Shown: positions 1 through 12,578, numbered from the stretch's first letter. The stretch: DNA of 64,000 nucleotides from Saussurea involucrata (GCA_033807775.1 CM066318.1:85660879-85724878); one strand, 5' to 3'. Program-made: numbers and translations. Notes: generated from the letters alone by a model not told the origin.

Positions 1-30
1 ATTCGATTCAAGGAATTCAAAAGGTTTCAG

Positions 31-331
31 GTAAGGTTTCTTAATATTTTGTCGACTGTGTTCTTGAGTTCTATAATATCATCTTTTGATTCTGACAAAG
101 TTTTGTGTTTCTGCTTATCTCATTCGATTAGTATTGATGTCCTAAGTGTTTCTGCAAAGTTTCATCATCCAATTCGGTTGTTTGAGTTGTTTCTAGCAAA
201 ATCAAGTTTTACAAACTTTGGTCTCTATTCTTATTAAAAGTTCAATTTTTCTCTTCAAAATCATGATTTTTGCTTAGAAATCGATTAGGGTGTTGTTATT
301 TTGGTGTTTTGTTGGATTCCTAATCTTTCAG
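31..331 (+). other. possible leader intron of Copia-A
   Basis: A good plant donor (CAG then GTAAGG at 28-36) is followed 300 bases later by a pyrimidine-rich acceptor (CTTTCAG ending at 331), with T-rich sequence between, as in plant introns. A CTAAT branch-like site lies only about 10 bases from the acceptor, which is closer than usual. Splicing is an inference. Confidence 0.3.
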
Positions 332-479
332 GAACAAAAATCAAGCAACCCTAATACGCTATTCGATCCGATTAAGTCGCCAGCCGTAGTGTCCGGAACT
401 TCTCATAACTTTCGGTAAGTTTTTTTTGTTCTCGACACTTTCCGGACGTCTCTCGTCCGGACTGTCTATTGTTTCCGAT

Positions 480-905
480 AAATCCCATTTACCCGGACTG
501 TCTAAAGTGCCCAGTAGTCTCCTGTATACATAAATTCATCTATCCGGTTATTGTCCGGATTGCACAAAATATCCGGTAACATACCCGGACAGCCTAGGTT
601 CCCGGACACTAATCCGGTAAGTTCCACTTTCCTGATCCCTATCCGGTTTGCTCACTTACCGGACCTCTATTTGGATACTCCAAGTTTCCGGTAAGTTTTT
701 CACTTATTCGGTAACTTCTCATTTCTTCGTTTATCCGGTTACTTTATTTTTTCTGGTAAGCCTAGTATATCTGGTAACCCTGTGTTATCCGGTAAGCTTA
801 GGACTATCCGGTTACTTTGCCATTTGAACACTTCACACACCTGGATTCGGTCACTACCAGATTCGGACACTTCGGTTATCCAGATTCCTATCCGGTAAGT
901 TCTGT
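480..905 (+). repeat. cluster of TATCCGGTAA-type motifs (Copia-A left)
   Basis: About twenty variants of TATCCGGTAAC or its shorter core CCGG occur within some 420 bases, irregularly spaced and mostly in one orientation. Decayed copies read CTGG or CCAG, which is what loss of methylated cytosine would give. The same motif forms the cluster near 46100-46480. Confidence 0.8.
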
Positions 906-1046
906 TAAGTTAATTTCTTACCAGTTTCACTTTAAGTCACTTTTAGAACCTGCGTTAGGACTTTCAATCATAGTGCCTTGCTTTAGGATTTCCAACCTTT
1001 GAATCGAACCTACCGTATGACGATCACTTTAGTCCACACTTCAAAG

Positions 1047-1480
1047 ATGTCTCGTGACGCACTTGCAATCGGTACCGATGCCAAGCCTCCGACTCTCTAT
1101 CGGGGAGAATACAGTCAATGGCGAGACAGATTCATCATATTCATCGAAGCTAAAGACAACTTCGACTACATCTGGAAAGCTCTCACTGGCGGCCCACAAG
1201 CAGCTCCAATGACTACAGTACCAGCTCAAGCAGAAGGTCCTGCAGCTCGACCTGAGCCAAAGACATACTTGCAGATGACCGAAGATGAAAAGAACAGATT
1301 TGATGGTGAATAACATGCCAAGCGATATCTAGTCCAGAGTCTACCGAATGAGATCTACACGGCCATAGACAGCTACAAGGATACTTCCAAAGGCATGTGG
1401 GATCAAGTTGAGAAGATGATGAGCGGGAGTAGAGTAGGAAACCAACTGAAGGTCAACAACTGCATCACCAAATTTGACGG
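1047..1480 (+). pseudogene. gag: Copia-A gag, piece 1 of 5 (N-terminus)
   Basis: The frame opens with MSRDALAIG and continues into a copia Gag N-terminal pattern (PPTLYRGEYSQWRDRF, then LPNEIYTAIDSY and a GMWDQVEKMMSGS segment), as in plant copia capsid regions. An in-frame ATG at 999 exists, but 1047 is preferred because family similarity starts there. A nonsense TAA at 1311-1313 breaks the frame; CAA to TAA is the simplest cause. The piece ends at 1480, where the LTR array is inserted, and gag resumes at 15479. Confidence 0.8.
1476..1480. repeat. target-site duplication of the LTR array, left copy
   Basis: GACGG just before the array matches GACAG at 15479-15483 just after it, with one mismatch. 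This is consistent with one 5-bp duplication made when a single progenitor element inserted. Confidence 0.7.
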
Positions 1481-4386
1481 TGTAACACCCTAAAATCAGG
1501 GCCAATTTGAACCTTAAATTTTTACAAGGTATATCAGAAAAACTTCCAAACTTTCATACAATTAATCAGAGAGTCAATTGTGAGGGTTCCTTTAAACACA
1601 AATTGAATTCTCCAATTAACTATTAATCTACTCATATCAATTATAAACAGATTAACTTGATTATCTAAACAATTCATCAAAAGCCTCCTCACGTCGTCTA
1701 AGTCCTCCGCTTATCATCAACAGTTGAGTATTAAAAGCACTCATTCCACATCCCATTACTTCTCTGAACTCGTACCTGGTAAGAACATTGAATTTGAACA
1801 ATTAGGCTTACGCCTAGTGAGAACATCCAATTCAAATTATAACATTAACAACTTGAAAGCTCATATATTCAAGCATATAAACAAATCTGTTCACCATCAT
1901 TCTTACCGTACTCGTACTCGTCTCATAATGACGGGAACATACTCGATCCCATGAATATGACTAACATTCAGAAAGTCATATCATCAAATTCGTGAGCCTA
2001 CTACGAATCATCAAGGATTCTAGTTTATCGATCAAGCCTAAAGACTTACAATCAATCGCCATACTTTTTCTTGGAATGGAAGCAGAAATAGCATTTATAT
2101 ATTGCATATCTCTAATTCACCGAAGGTAAATGAAAACAACACTTACACTTCATTTAATTCACGTTTCCACATCTGAATCACGAATAGCAACTATATTTTG
2201 CCTATTCAACTATTTCAATATGAATAGCAGTTTTACCTTGCTTATTCAATCTTTCCAATATGAATAGCAATTCTACTTTGCATATTTAATAATTTCAACT
2301 TGAATAGCATTTCTACTTCGCCTATTCGATCCTTTCTTATAGCCTCCCGAAATGGGATTAACAATCCGCATTATAGGCTATCGCCTCACGAAATGTGATT
2401 ACAATCCACATTATAGGCTATCGCCTCCTGAAATGGGATTACAATCCACATTATAGGCGAACAGGAATTACCATTACGAGCCTGGTCTATTCCACATTTC
2501 TCATCACCTTAGAATCAATGGCCCCCAATGGGATCAATACATCGCGATTCATAACCGGGGCCCCCGATGATTAAAGGTACACTCATCCACTAGAAATTAC
2601 ATCATATGGTCAATGGCTAGTATCCGGCTCCCACAAGACCGTACCAAGTTGCCCTCGATGACCCAATGCCTATTTCTAGTTACAACATGAGAATAATTGT
2701 CCCATTAAAGACAATAAAGATTGACTTGCATGCCTTATGGATCCATTACAATTTTAAGTGGATATGTATAACAACATATCGCACCACCTCTCATAACATA
2801 TTCAAATCTAAGAGCAACGAATAATCTAACGTACCCTCAAAGTTTATTTTCTAAAATTCTTATTTAGAAAAATATTCCGAACCTCGATCCCAAATAAAAT
2901 AATCATTTAATGGAATTGTATCTTGAACATTTAAAATCTAAATTGGATTCTAAAACAATCCCAAATTTAATTCTAAACCAATCCATTTAATTACCAACAA
3001 CCGAGATCCAATTTAATTAATTTCGGCCCAATCCAAATTAAATCTCAGTCCATGTCCAATAATTAAATCTCTGTCCAAATCAATATTTTAATTCTCGGCC
3101 CAAGCTAATACTAAAATCTCGGCCCGAGCCAATACCGGAAGTCATAGTTCCGGTTTGTTTAGAAATACTGGATAATCTAATGTACCTCGATTATTCTTTT
3201 TCTAAAATTCTTATTTAGAAAATAATCCAAACCCTCGATCTGAAAAGAGATAACAATTTAAATAACATTGTATATCCTAAATTTTAAAACTAAAGTGGGA
3301 TCATAAATATAACTCCTAGATTTAAATTGATGCAGGCCCACAATCGAGACCCATTCCTAATTTAATTAAAGAGGCCCTTTTAAAAAAACTATTCTGGTCC
3401 ACTAAGCTGATTTCCGGAACCAACCAATTTACAACAATTCTGGCCCAAAATTAATGCCAAATTCCGGAACCAATTAACTTAAAACAATTTCCGGCCCAAA
3501 ACTAATGCCAATTCCGGAACAGTGGTTCCGGATCCTCTATTGGCCCATACCGGAACATGTAACAAGTTCCGGTCCACTATAAACAACTCAATTCCGGTAC
3601 CCACTTTGTCAAGTTCCGGTATTACTAATTCTGGAACCCTACTTTATTTTTAATTTTGGAGCTCATAAACCACATCGATACCGGAACCTTAACAAAATTT
3701 ATTACCGGAACCCATATAATTCCCAATTCCGGAACCCACCAGTTCCGGATCCATCTTTTTCCGTAAATTAAATCAGTACCGAAACCTCGATACTGGTTCG
3801 TCTATTCTCGTCAATTTTAACTCAAAACCTCATTTATAATACATCTTATAAATCCACTTCAATTCAATACAAACTTACGAACTCATTCAGACAGTTTATA
3901 AACCATTTCATTCACTTTCAATTGTTAATTTCTAAATTAAAAAGAATGAACTCACCTGTTGAAGTTTTCAACCTAGCAATCCAATTTCTTCTCTTCTCTG
4001 ATTCAATTCATCTCTGGAAGGATAAATCAACTGTTGTTACCAACTCATTAACCAAAATAAACCAGATGATTTAAATCCTTACCACGAGAATCACCGTTCT
4101 TGATTTTCTTCTCATCGCTTTCTTCTTTCATTCTCTCTCTCTAAAAAGACCGACTCCAGGAAAAATGTATTGAGATCTCCTCTCAATTCAACATACCCTC
4201 TGATTAAGTAATCTCATCTTTCCAATAATGACCAAACAGACCCTCAAGTTCTAATTATACCAATAACATGTAAACTTTGGTTAAAATTACAATTTCAACC
4301 TTGGAGTTTACATTTACAATTTAGCCCACACTTTGACTAAATTACAAATCAACCCCATAAATATATTGGAAATTCGGGGTGTTACA
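1481..4386 (-). repeat. array LTR1 (element 3' LTR)
   Basis: This LTR is 2906 bases, bounded by TGTAACACCC and GGTGTTACA. It is the most diverged of the four and keeps a 7-base stretch near 2665 that the others lack. It contains the hairpin repeats at 2182-2459 and about sixteen CCGGAA-type motifs between 3130 and 3790. Several blocks match the Tekay LTR in reverse complement, for example the TTAGGCTTACGCCTAG segment at 1802-1817. No protein gene is seen. Confidence 0.9.
2182..2459 (-). repeat. hairpin repeats in array LTR1
   Basis: There are two adjacent sets. The first is four 40-base units beginning GAATAGC and ending TTGCCTATTC or a variant; the ends pair. The second is three ~41-base units in which GCCT pairs with AGGC, and an inner arm such as GGATT pairs with AATCC. 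On the minus strand the first set reads GAATAGGCAAAA, resembling the Tekay unit GAATAGGCATAAAG. Confidence 0.8.
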
Positions 4387-5184
4387 AATCTCCCCAACTT
4401 GAAAATGATTTCGTCCCCGAAATCACGCTAGATATTTTGATGAGGATATTCGTTCTTCATCTCCTCTTTAGTTTCCCAAGCCACCTTATCACTTCTATGA
4501 TGTTTCCACAGTGACACCGTTACCATTTCCCGCTCCCCAACTTGGAAACAACATAAAATTCTGTTAACCTCCTTTGGTGTTTAGTTAAAACTCTCCTTGT
4601 TCAGCATCTATTCCTTGATTGGAATTTAAAAATCGAAATTCTCCAATAAACTTATCTTTAAAAACATGGTTACTAGGAGACAACTAGTCCAAAATCGAGT
4701 TGAGTCACACCCTTTACTGAAACTTAGTAGATCAATACTGAATCCGACTGTCCACTTTATCTGCTACTTGTTACCGATTCATTGTCAAACATCCACACAT
4801 CACCCTATAGATTCTCATTTGGAGGACTCAACGAGTTAACTGAGTGGCACCACTAGTCGTACTGTACTTGAAACTATTTTATGTGCTACAACATCGTCAA
4901 ACGAAATCACCTCCAATTGTCAAAACTATTAGAAACAAGTATGCTTACATAACAATATATTCATAATAACAGTAGCTAGTTGAAATTATGAACATACTAT
5001 TCATAAGAATCCTTGTTACCATCATTACAATTCTTAATTTTCGTATTTCCGTCGACTCTTAAGACTTTCTCGTCTTAGTACTTCTACCCATATCTTACAA
5101 ATCATATCTTAATTCATCTCAGCTTAAGTCTAGGTATCTCACAATCATACCTAGTTCACTTAAACTACAGCTCTGATACCATAT
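4387..5184 (-). mobile_element. array internal segment 1
   Basis: These 798 bases lie between LTR1 and LTR2. On the minus strand the primer site TGGTATCAGAGC is at 5181-5170 and the polypurine tract AAGTTGGGGAGA at about 4400-4389. A chromodomain tail remnant lies next to the tract. The remaining ~650 bases show no open reading frame and no motif that I recognise. A size of 0.8 kb with 2.9-kb LTRs is odd: LARD-type elements usually have much longer interiors. Confidence 0.85.
4428..4526 (-). pseudogene. chromodomain C-terminal remnant, internal segment 1
   Basis: On the minus strand 32 codons read MVTVSLWKHHRSDKVAWETK, then an EEMKNEYPH segment and a TAG stop. This matches the end of Tekay-type polyproteins (V-LW-H, then W-EEDM--RYPHLF), and the nearby Tekay ends with a similar KIRYPHLF segment. 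The stop is followed by GGGGACGAAATCATTTTCAA, also present after the Tekay stop. It shows that the element derives from an autonomous chromovirus by internal deletion. Confidence 0.75.
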
Positions 5185-8083
5185 TGTAATACCCTAAAAT
5201 CAGGGCCAATTTGAACCTTAAATTTCCACAAGGTATATCAGAAAAACTTCCAAACTTTCATACAATTAATCAGAGAGTCAATTGTGAGGGTTCCTTTAAA
5301 CACAAATTGAATTCTCCAATTAACTATTAATCTAATCATATCAATTATAAACGGATTAACTTGATTATCTAAACAATTCATCAAAAGCCTCCTCACGTCG
5401 TCTAAGTCCTCCGCTTATCATCAACAGTTGAGTATCAAAAGCACTCATTCCACATCCCATTACTTCTTTGAACTCGTACCTGGTAAGAACTTTGAATTTG
5501 AACAATTAGGCTTACGCCTAGTGAGAACATCCAATTCAAATTAAAACATTAACAACTTGAAAGCTCATATATTCAAGCATATAAACAAATCTGTTCACCA
5601 TCATTCTTACCGTACTCGTACTCGTCTCATAATGACGGGAACATACTCGATCCCATGAATATGACTAACATTCAGAAAGTCATATCATCACATTTGTGAG
5701 CCTACTACGAATCATCAAGGATTCTAGTTTATCAATCAAGCCTAAAGACTTAAAATCAATCGCCATACCTTTTCTTGGAATGGAAGCAGAAATAGCATTT
5801 ATATATTGCCTATCTCTAATTCACCGAAGGTAAATGAAAACAACACTTACACTTCATCTAATTCACGTTTCCACATCTCAATCACGAATAGCAACTATAT
5901 TTTGCCTATTCCACTATTTCAATATGAATAGCAGTTTTACCTTGCCTATTCGATATTTCCAATATGAATAGCAACTCTACTTTGCATATTTAATAATTTC
6001 AACTTGAATAGCATTTCTACTTTGCTTATTCGATCCTTTCTTATAGCCTCTCGAAATGGGATTAACAATCCGCATTATAGGCTATCGCCTCCCGAAATGT
6101 GATTACAATCCACATTATAGGCTATCGCCTCCCGAAATGGGATTATAATCCACATTATAGGCGAACAGGAATTACCATTACGAGCCTGGTCTATTCCACA
6201 TTTCTCATCACCTTAGAATCAATGGCCCCCAATGGGATCAATACATTGTGATTCATAACCGGGGGCCCCCGATGATTCAAGGTACACTCATTCACTAGAA
6301 ATTACATCATGTGGTCAATGACTAGTATCCGGCTCCCATAAGACCGTACCAAGTTGCCCCCGATGACTATTTCTAGTTACAACATGAGAATAATTGTCCC
6401 ATTAAAGACAATAAAGATTGACTTGCATGCCTTATGGATCCATTACAATTTTAAGTGGATATGTATAACAACATATCGCACCACCTCTCATAACATATTC
6501 AAATCTAAGAGCAACGAATAATCTAACGTACCCTCAAAGTTTATTTTCTAAAATTCTTATTTAGAAAAATATTCCGAACCTCGATCCCAAATAAAATAAT
6601 CATTTAATGGAACTGTATCTTAAACATTTAAATTCTAAATTGGATTCTAAAACAATCCCAAATTTAATTATAAACCAATCCATTTAATTACCAACAACCG
6701 AGATCCAATTTAATTAATTTCGGCCCAATCCAAATTAAATCTCAGTCCAAGTCCAATAATTAAATCTCGGTCCAAATCAATATTTTAATTCTCGGCCCAA
6801 GCTAATACTAAAATCTCGGCCCGAGCCAATACCGGAAGTCATAGTTCCGGTTTGTTTAGAAATACTGGATAATCTAATGTACCTCGATTATTCTTTTTCT
6901 AAAATTCTTATTTAGAAAATAAGCCAAACCCTCGATCTGAAAATAGATAACAGTTTAAATAACATTGTATATCCTAAATTTTAAAACTAAGGTGGGATCA
7001 TAAATATATCTCTTAGATTTAAATTGATGCAGGCCCACAATCGAGACTCATTCCTAATTTAATTTAAGTGGCCCTTTAAAAAAAACTATGCTGGTCCACT
7101 AAACTGATTTCCGGAACCAACCAATTTACAACAATTCTGGCCCAAAATTAATGCCAAATTCCGGAACCAATTAACTTAAAACAATTTCCGGCCCAAAACT
7201 AATGCCAATTCCGGAACAGTGGTTCCGGATCCTCTATTGGCCTATACCGGAACATGTAACAAATTTCGGTCCACTATAAACAACTCAATTCCGGTACCCA
7301 CTTTGTCAAGTTCCGGTATTACTAATTCTGGAACCCTACTTTATTTTTAATTTTGGAGCTCATAAACCACATCGATACCGGAACCTTAACAAAATTTATT
7401 ACCGGAACCCATATAATTCCCAATTCCGGAACCCACCAGTTCCGGATCCATCTTTTTCCGTAAATTAAATCAGTACCGAAACCTCGATACTGGTTCGTCT
7501 ATTCTCGTCAATTTTAACTCAAAACCTCATTTATAATACATCTTATAAATCCACTTCAATTCAATACAAACTTACGAACTCATTCAGACAGTTTATAAAC
7601 CATTTCATTCACTTTCAATTGTTAATTTCTAAATTAAAAAGAATGAACTCACCTGTTGAAGTTTTCAACCTAGCAATCCAATTTCTTCTCTTCTCTGATT
7701 CAATTCATCTCTGGAAGGATAAATCAACTGCTGTTACCAACTCATTAACAAAAATAAACCAGATGATTTAAATCCTTACCACGAGAATCACCGTTCTTGA
7801 TTTTCTTCTCATCGCTTTCTTCTTTCATTCTCTCTCTCTAAAAAGACCGACTCCAGGAAAAATGTATTGAGATCTCCTCTCAATTCAACATACCCTCTGA
7901 TTAAGTAATCTCATCTTTCCAATAATGACCAAACAGACCCTCAAGTTCTAATTATACCAATAACATGTAAACTTTGGTTAAAATTACAATTTCAACCTTG
8001 GAGTTTACATTTACAATTTAGCCCACACTTTGACTAAATTACAAATCAACCCCATAAATATATTGGAAATTCGGGGTGTTACA
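5185..8083 (-). repeat. array LTR2
   Basis: This LTR is 2899 bases and starts TGTAATACCC, so its inner end has C to T relative to the outer LTR1 end. It is almost identical to LTR3. It holds the hairpin repeats at 5886-6163, the CCGGAA motif cluster at about 6830-7490 and a 12-bp palindrome CGGGGGCCCCCG at 6260-6271. No gene is seen. Confidence 0.9.
5886..6163 (-). repeat. hairpin repeats in array LTR2
   Basis: Same two-part organisation as in LTR1 (four 40-base units, then three ~41-base units), with a few substitutions. Confidence 0.8.
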
Positions 8084-8881
8084 AATCTCCCCAACTTGAA
8101 AATGATTTCGTCCCCGAAATCACGCTAGATATTTTGATGAGGATATTCGTTCTTCATCTCCTCTTTAGTTTCCCAAGCCACCTTATCACTTCTATGATGT
8201 TTCCACAGTGACACCGTTACCATTTCCCGCTCCCCAACTTGGAAACAACATAAAATTCTGTTAACCTCCTTTGGTGTTTAGTTAAAACTCTCCTTGTTCA
8301 GCATCTATTCCTTGATTGGAATTTAAAAATCGAAATTCTCCAATAAACTTATCTTTAAAAACATGGTTACTAGGAGACAACTAGTCCAAAATCGAGTTGA
8401 GTCACACCCTTTACTGAAACTTAGTAGATCAATACTGAATCCGACTGTCCACTTTATCTGCTACTTGTTACCGATTCATTGTCAAACATCCACACATCAC
8501 CCTATAGATTCTCATTTGGAGGACTCAACGAGTTAACTGAGTGGCACCACTAGTCGTACTGTACTTGAAACTATTTTATGTGCTACAACATCGTCAAACG
8601 AAATCACCTCCAATTGTCAAAACTATTAGAAACAAGTATGCTTACATAACAATATATTCATAATAACAGTAGCTAGTTGAAATTATGAACATACTATTCA
8701 TAAGAATCCTTGTTACCATCATTACAATTCTTAATTTTCGTATTTCCGTCGACTCTTAAGACTTTCTCGTCTTAGTACTTCTACCCATATCTTACAAATC
8801 ATATCTTAATTCATCTCAGCTTAAGTCTAGGTATCTCACAATCATACCTAGTTCACTTAAACTACAGCTCTGATACCATAT
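8084..8881 (-). mobile_element. array internal segment 2
   Basis: These 798 bases appear identical to internal segment 1 by eye. On the minus strand the primer site is at 8878-8867 and the purine tract abuts LTR2. No complete coding sequence is present. Confidence 0.85.
8125..8223 (-). pseudogene. chromodomain C-terminal remnant, internal segment 2
   Basis: Repeat of the remnant in internal segment 1, with the same 32 codons and stop. Confidence 0.75.
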
Positions 8882-11780
8882 TGTAATACCCTAAAATCAG
8901 GGCCAATTTGAACCTTAAATTTCCACAAGGTATATCAGAAAAACTTCCAAACTTTCATACAATTAATCAGAGAGTCAATTGTGAGGGTTCCTTTAAACAC
9001 AAATTGAATTCTCCAATTAACTATTAATCTAATCATATCAATTATAAACGGATTAACTTGATTATCTAAACAATTCATCAAAAGCCTCCTCACGTCGTCT
9101 AAGTCCTCCGCTTATCATCAACAGTTGAGTATCAAAAGCACTCATTCCACATCCCATTACTTCTTTGAACTCGTACCTGGTAAGAACTTTGAATTTGAAC
9201 AATTAGGCTTACGCCTAGTGAGAACATCCAATTCAAATTAAAACATTAACAACTTGAAAGCTCATATATTCAAGCATATAAACAAATCTGTTCACCATCA
9301 TTCTTACCGTACTCGTACTCGTCTCATAATGACGGGAACATACTCGATCCCATGAATATGACTAACATTCAGAAAGTCATATCATCACATTTGTGAGCCT
9401 ACTACGAATCATCAAGGATTCTAGTTTATCAATCAAGCCTAAAGACTTAAAATCAATCGCCATACCTTTTCTTGGAATGGAAGCAGAAATAGCATTTATA
9501 TATTGCCTATCTCTAATTCACCGAAGGTAAATGAAAACAACACTTACACTTCATCTAATTCACGTTTCCACATCTCAATCACGAATAGCAACTATATTTT
9601 GCCTATTCCACTATTTCAATATGAATAGCAGTTTTACCTTGCCTATTCGATATTTCCAATATGAATAGCAACTCTACTTTGCATATTTAATAATTTCAAC
9701 TTGAATAGCATTTCTACTTTGCTTATTCGATCCTTTCTTATAGCCTCTCGAAATGGGATTAACAATCCGCATTATAGGCTATCGCCTCCCGAAATGTGAT
9801 TACAATCCACATTATAGGCTATCGCCTCCCGAAATGGGATTATAATCCACATTATAGGCGAACAGGAATTACCATTACGAGCCTGGTCTATTCCACATTT
9901 CTCATCACCTTAGAATCAATGGCCCCCAATGGGATCAATACATTGTGATTCATAACCGGGGGCCCCCGATGATTCAAGGTACACTCATTCACTAGAAATT
10001 ACATCATGTGGTCAATGACTAGTATCCGGCTCCCATAAGACCGTACCAAGTTGCCCCCGATGACTATTTCTAGTTACAACATGAGAATAATTGTCCCATT
10101 AAAGACAATAAAGATTGACTTGCATGCCTTATGGATCCATTACAATTTTAAGTGGATATGTATAACAACATATCGCACCACCTCTCATAACATATTCAAA
10201 TCTAAGAGCAACGAATAATCTAACGTACCCTCAAAGTTTATTTTCTAAAATTCTTATTTAGAAAAATATTCCGAACCTCGATCCCAAATAAAATAATCAT
10301 TTAATGGAACTGTATCTTAAACATTTAAATTCTAAATTGGATTCTAAAACAATCCCAAATTTAATTATAAACCAATCCATTTAATTACCAACAACCGAGA
10401 TCCAATTTAATTAATTTCGGCCCAATCCAAATTAAATCTCAGTCCAAGTCCAATAATTAAATCTCGGTCCAAATCAATATTTTAATTCTCGGCCCAAGCT
10501 AATACTAAAATCTCGGCCCGAGCCAATACCGGAAGTCATAGTTCCGGTTTGTTTAGAAATACTGGATAATCTAATGTACCTCGATTATTCTTTTTCTAAA
10601 ATTCTTATTTAGAAAATAAGCCAAACCCTCGATCTGAAAATAGATAACAGTTTAAATAACATTGTATATCCTAAATTTTAAAACTAAGGTGGGATCATAA
10701 ATATATCTCTTAGATTTAAATTGATGCAGGCCCACAATCGAGACTCATTCCTAATTTAATTTAAGTGGCCCTTTAAAAAAAACTATGCTGGTCCACTAAA
10801 CTGATTTCCGGAACCAACCAATTTACAACAATTCTGGCCCAAAATTAATGCCAAATTCCGGAACCAATTAACTTAAAACAATTTCCGGCCCAAAACTAAT
10901 GCCAATTCCGGAACAGTGGTTCCGGATCCTCTATTGGCCTATACCGGAACATGTAACAAATTTCGGTCCACTATAAACAACTCAATTCCGGTACCCACTT
11001 TGTCAAGTTCCGGTATTACTAATTCTGGAACCCTACTTTATTTTTAATTTTGGAGCTCATAAACCACATCGATACCGGAACCTTAACAAAATTTATTACC
11101 GGAACCCATATAATTCCCAATTCCGGAACCCACCAGTTCCGGATCCATCTTTTTCCGTAAATTAAATCAGTACCGAAACCTCGATACTGGTTCGTCTATT
11201 CTCGTCAATTTTAACTCATAACCTCATTTATAATACATCTTATAAATCCACTTCAATTCAATACAAACTTACGAACTCATTCAGACAGTTTATAAACCAT
11301 TTCATTCACTTTCAATTGTTAATTTCTAAATTAAAAAGAATGAACTCACCTGTTGAAGTTTTCAACCTAGCAATCCAATTTCTTCTCTTCTCTGATTCAA
11401 TTCATCTCTGGAAGGATAAATCAACTGCTGTTACCAACTCATTAACCAAAATAAACCAGATGATTTAAATCCTTACCACGAGAATCACCGTTCTTGATTT
11501 TCTTCTCATCGCTTTCTTCTTTCATTCTCTCTCTCTAAAAAGACCGACTCCAGGAAAAATGTATTGAGATCTCCTCTCAATTCAACATACCCTCTGATTA
11601 AGTAATCTCATCTTTCCAATAATGACCAAACAGACCCTCAAGTTCTAATTATACCAATAACATGTAAACTTTGGTTAAAATTACAATTTCAACCTTGGAG
11701 TTTACATTTACAATTTAGCCCACACTTTGACTAAATTACAAATCAACCCCATAAATATATTGGAAATTCGGGGTGTTACA
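8882..11780 (-). repeat. array LTR3
   Basis: This LTR is 2899 bases. I see two differences from LTR2 (around 11216 and 11442), which implies a recent duplication by recombination. It has the same motif content, including the GC palindrome at 9957-9968. Confidence 0.9.
9583..9860 (-). repeat. hairpin repeats in array LTR3
   Basis: Copy of the LTR2 hairpin block at the same offset. Confidence 0.8.
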
Positions 11781-12578
11781 AATCTCCCCAACTTGAAAAT
11801 GATTTCGTCCCCGAAATCACGCTAGATATTTTGATGAGGATATTCGTTCTTCATCTCCTCTTTAGTTTCCCAAGCCACCTTATCACTTCTATGATGTTTC
11901 CACAGTGACACCGTTACCATTTCCCGCTCCCCAACTTGGAAACAACATAAAATTCTGTTAATCTCCTTTGGTGTTTAGTTAAAACTCTCCTTGTTCAGCA
12001 TCTATTCCTTGATTGGAATTTAAAAATCGAAATTCTCCAATAAACTTATCTTTAAAAACATGGTTACTAGGAGACAACTAGTCCAAAATCGAGTTGAGTC
12101 ACACCCTTTACTGAAACTTAGTAGATCAATACTGAATCCGACTGTCCACTTTATCTGCTACTTGTTACCGATTCATTGTCAAACATCCACACATCACCCT
12201 ATAGATTCTCATTTGGAGGACTCAACGAGTTAACTGAGTGGCACCACTAGTCGTACTGTACTTGAAACTCTTTTATGTGCTACAACATCGTCAAACGAAA
12301 TCACCTCCAATTGTCAAAACTATTAGAAACAAGTATGCTTACATAACAATATATTCATAATAACAGTAGCTAGTTGAAATTATGAACATACTATTCATAA
12401 GAATCCTTGTTACCATCATTACAATTCTTAATTTTCGTATTTCCGTCGACTCTTAAGACTTTCTCGTCTTAGTACTTCTACCCATATCTTACAAATCATA
12501 TCTTAATTCATCTCAGCTTAAGTCTAGGTATCTCACAATCATACCTAGTTCACTTAAACTACAGCTCTGATACCATAT
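11781..12578 (-). mobile_element. array internal segment 3
   Basis: These 798 bases differ from the other two copies at two positions that I can see (near 11960 and 12270). On the minus strand the primer site is at 12575-12564. No complete gene is present. Confidence 0.85.
11822..11920 (-). pseudogene. chromodomain C-terminal remnant, internal segment 3
   Basis: Third copy of the 32-codon chromodomain tail with its TAG stop. Confidence 0.75.

Larger units (their letters stand above)
1..1046 (+). other. Copia-A 5' LTR/leader region (left end outside window)
   Basis: This is non-coding sequence directly upstream of a copia gag start. It is T-rich and passes into a cluster of CCGG-containing repeats at about 480-905. 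The same kind of repeat recurs at 46100-46480, on the other side of the Copia-A coding region, so the two stretches probably belong to the 5' and 3' ends of one element. I could not find a convincing LTR end or primer-binding site here, so the split between LTR and leader is open. Small open frames in this stretch look accidental. Confidence 0.6.

Noticed and set aside
1724..1954. 76-codon + strand frame in array LTR1
   Set aside because: It is interrupted in the otherwise near-identical other LTR copies and has no family resemblance.
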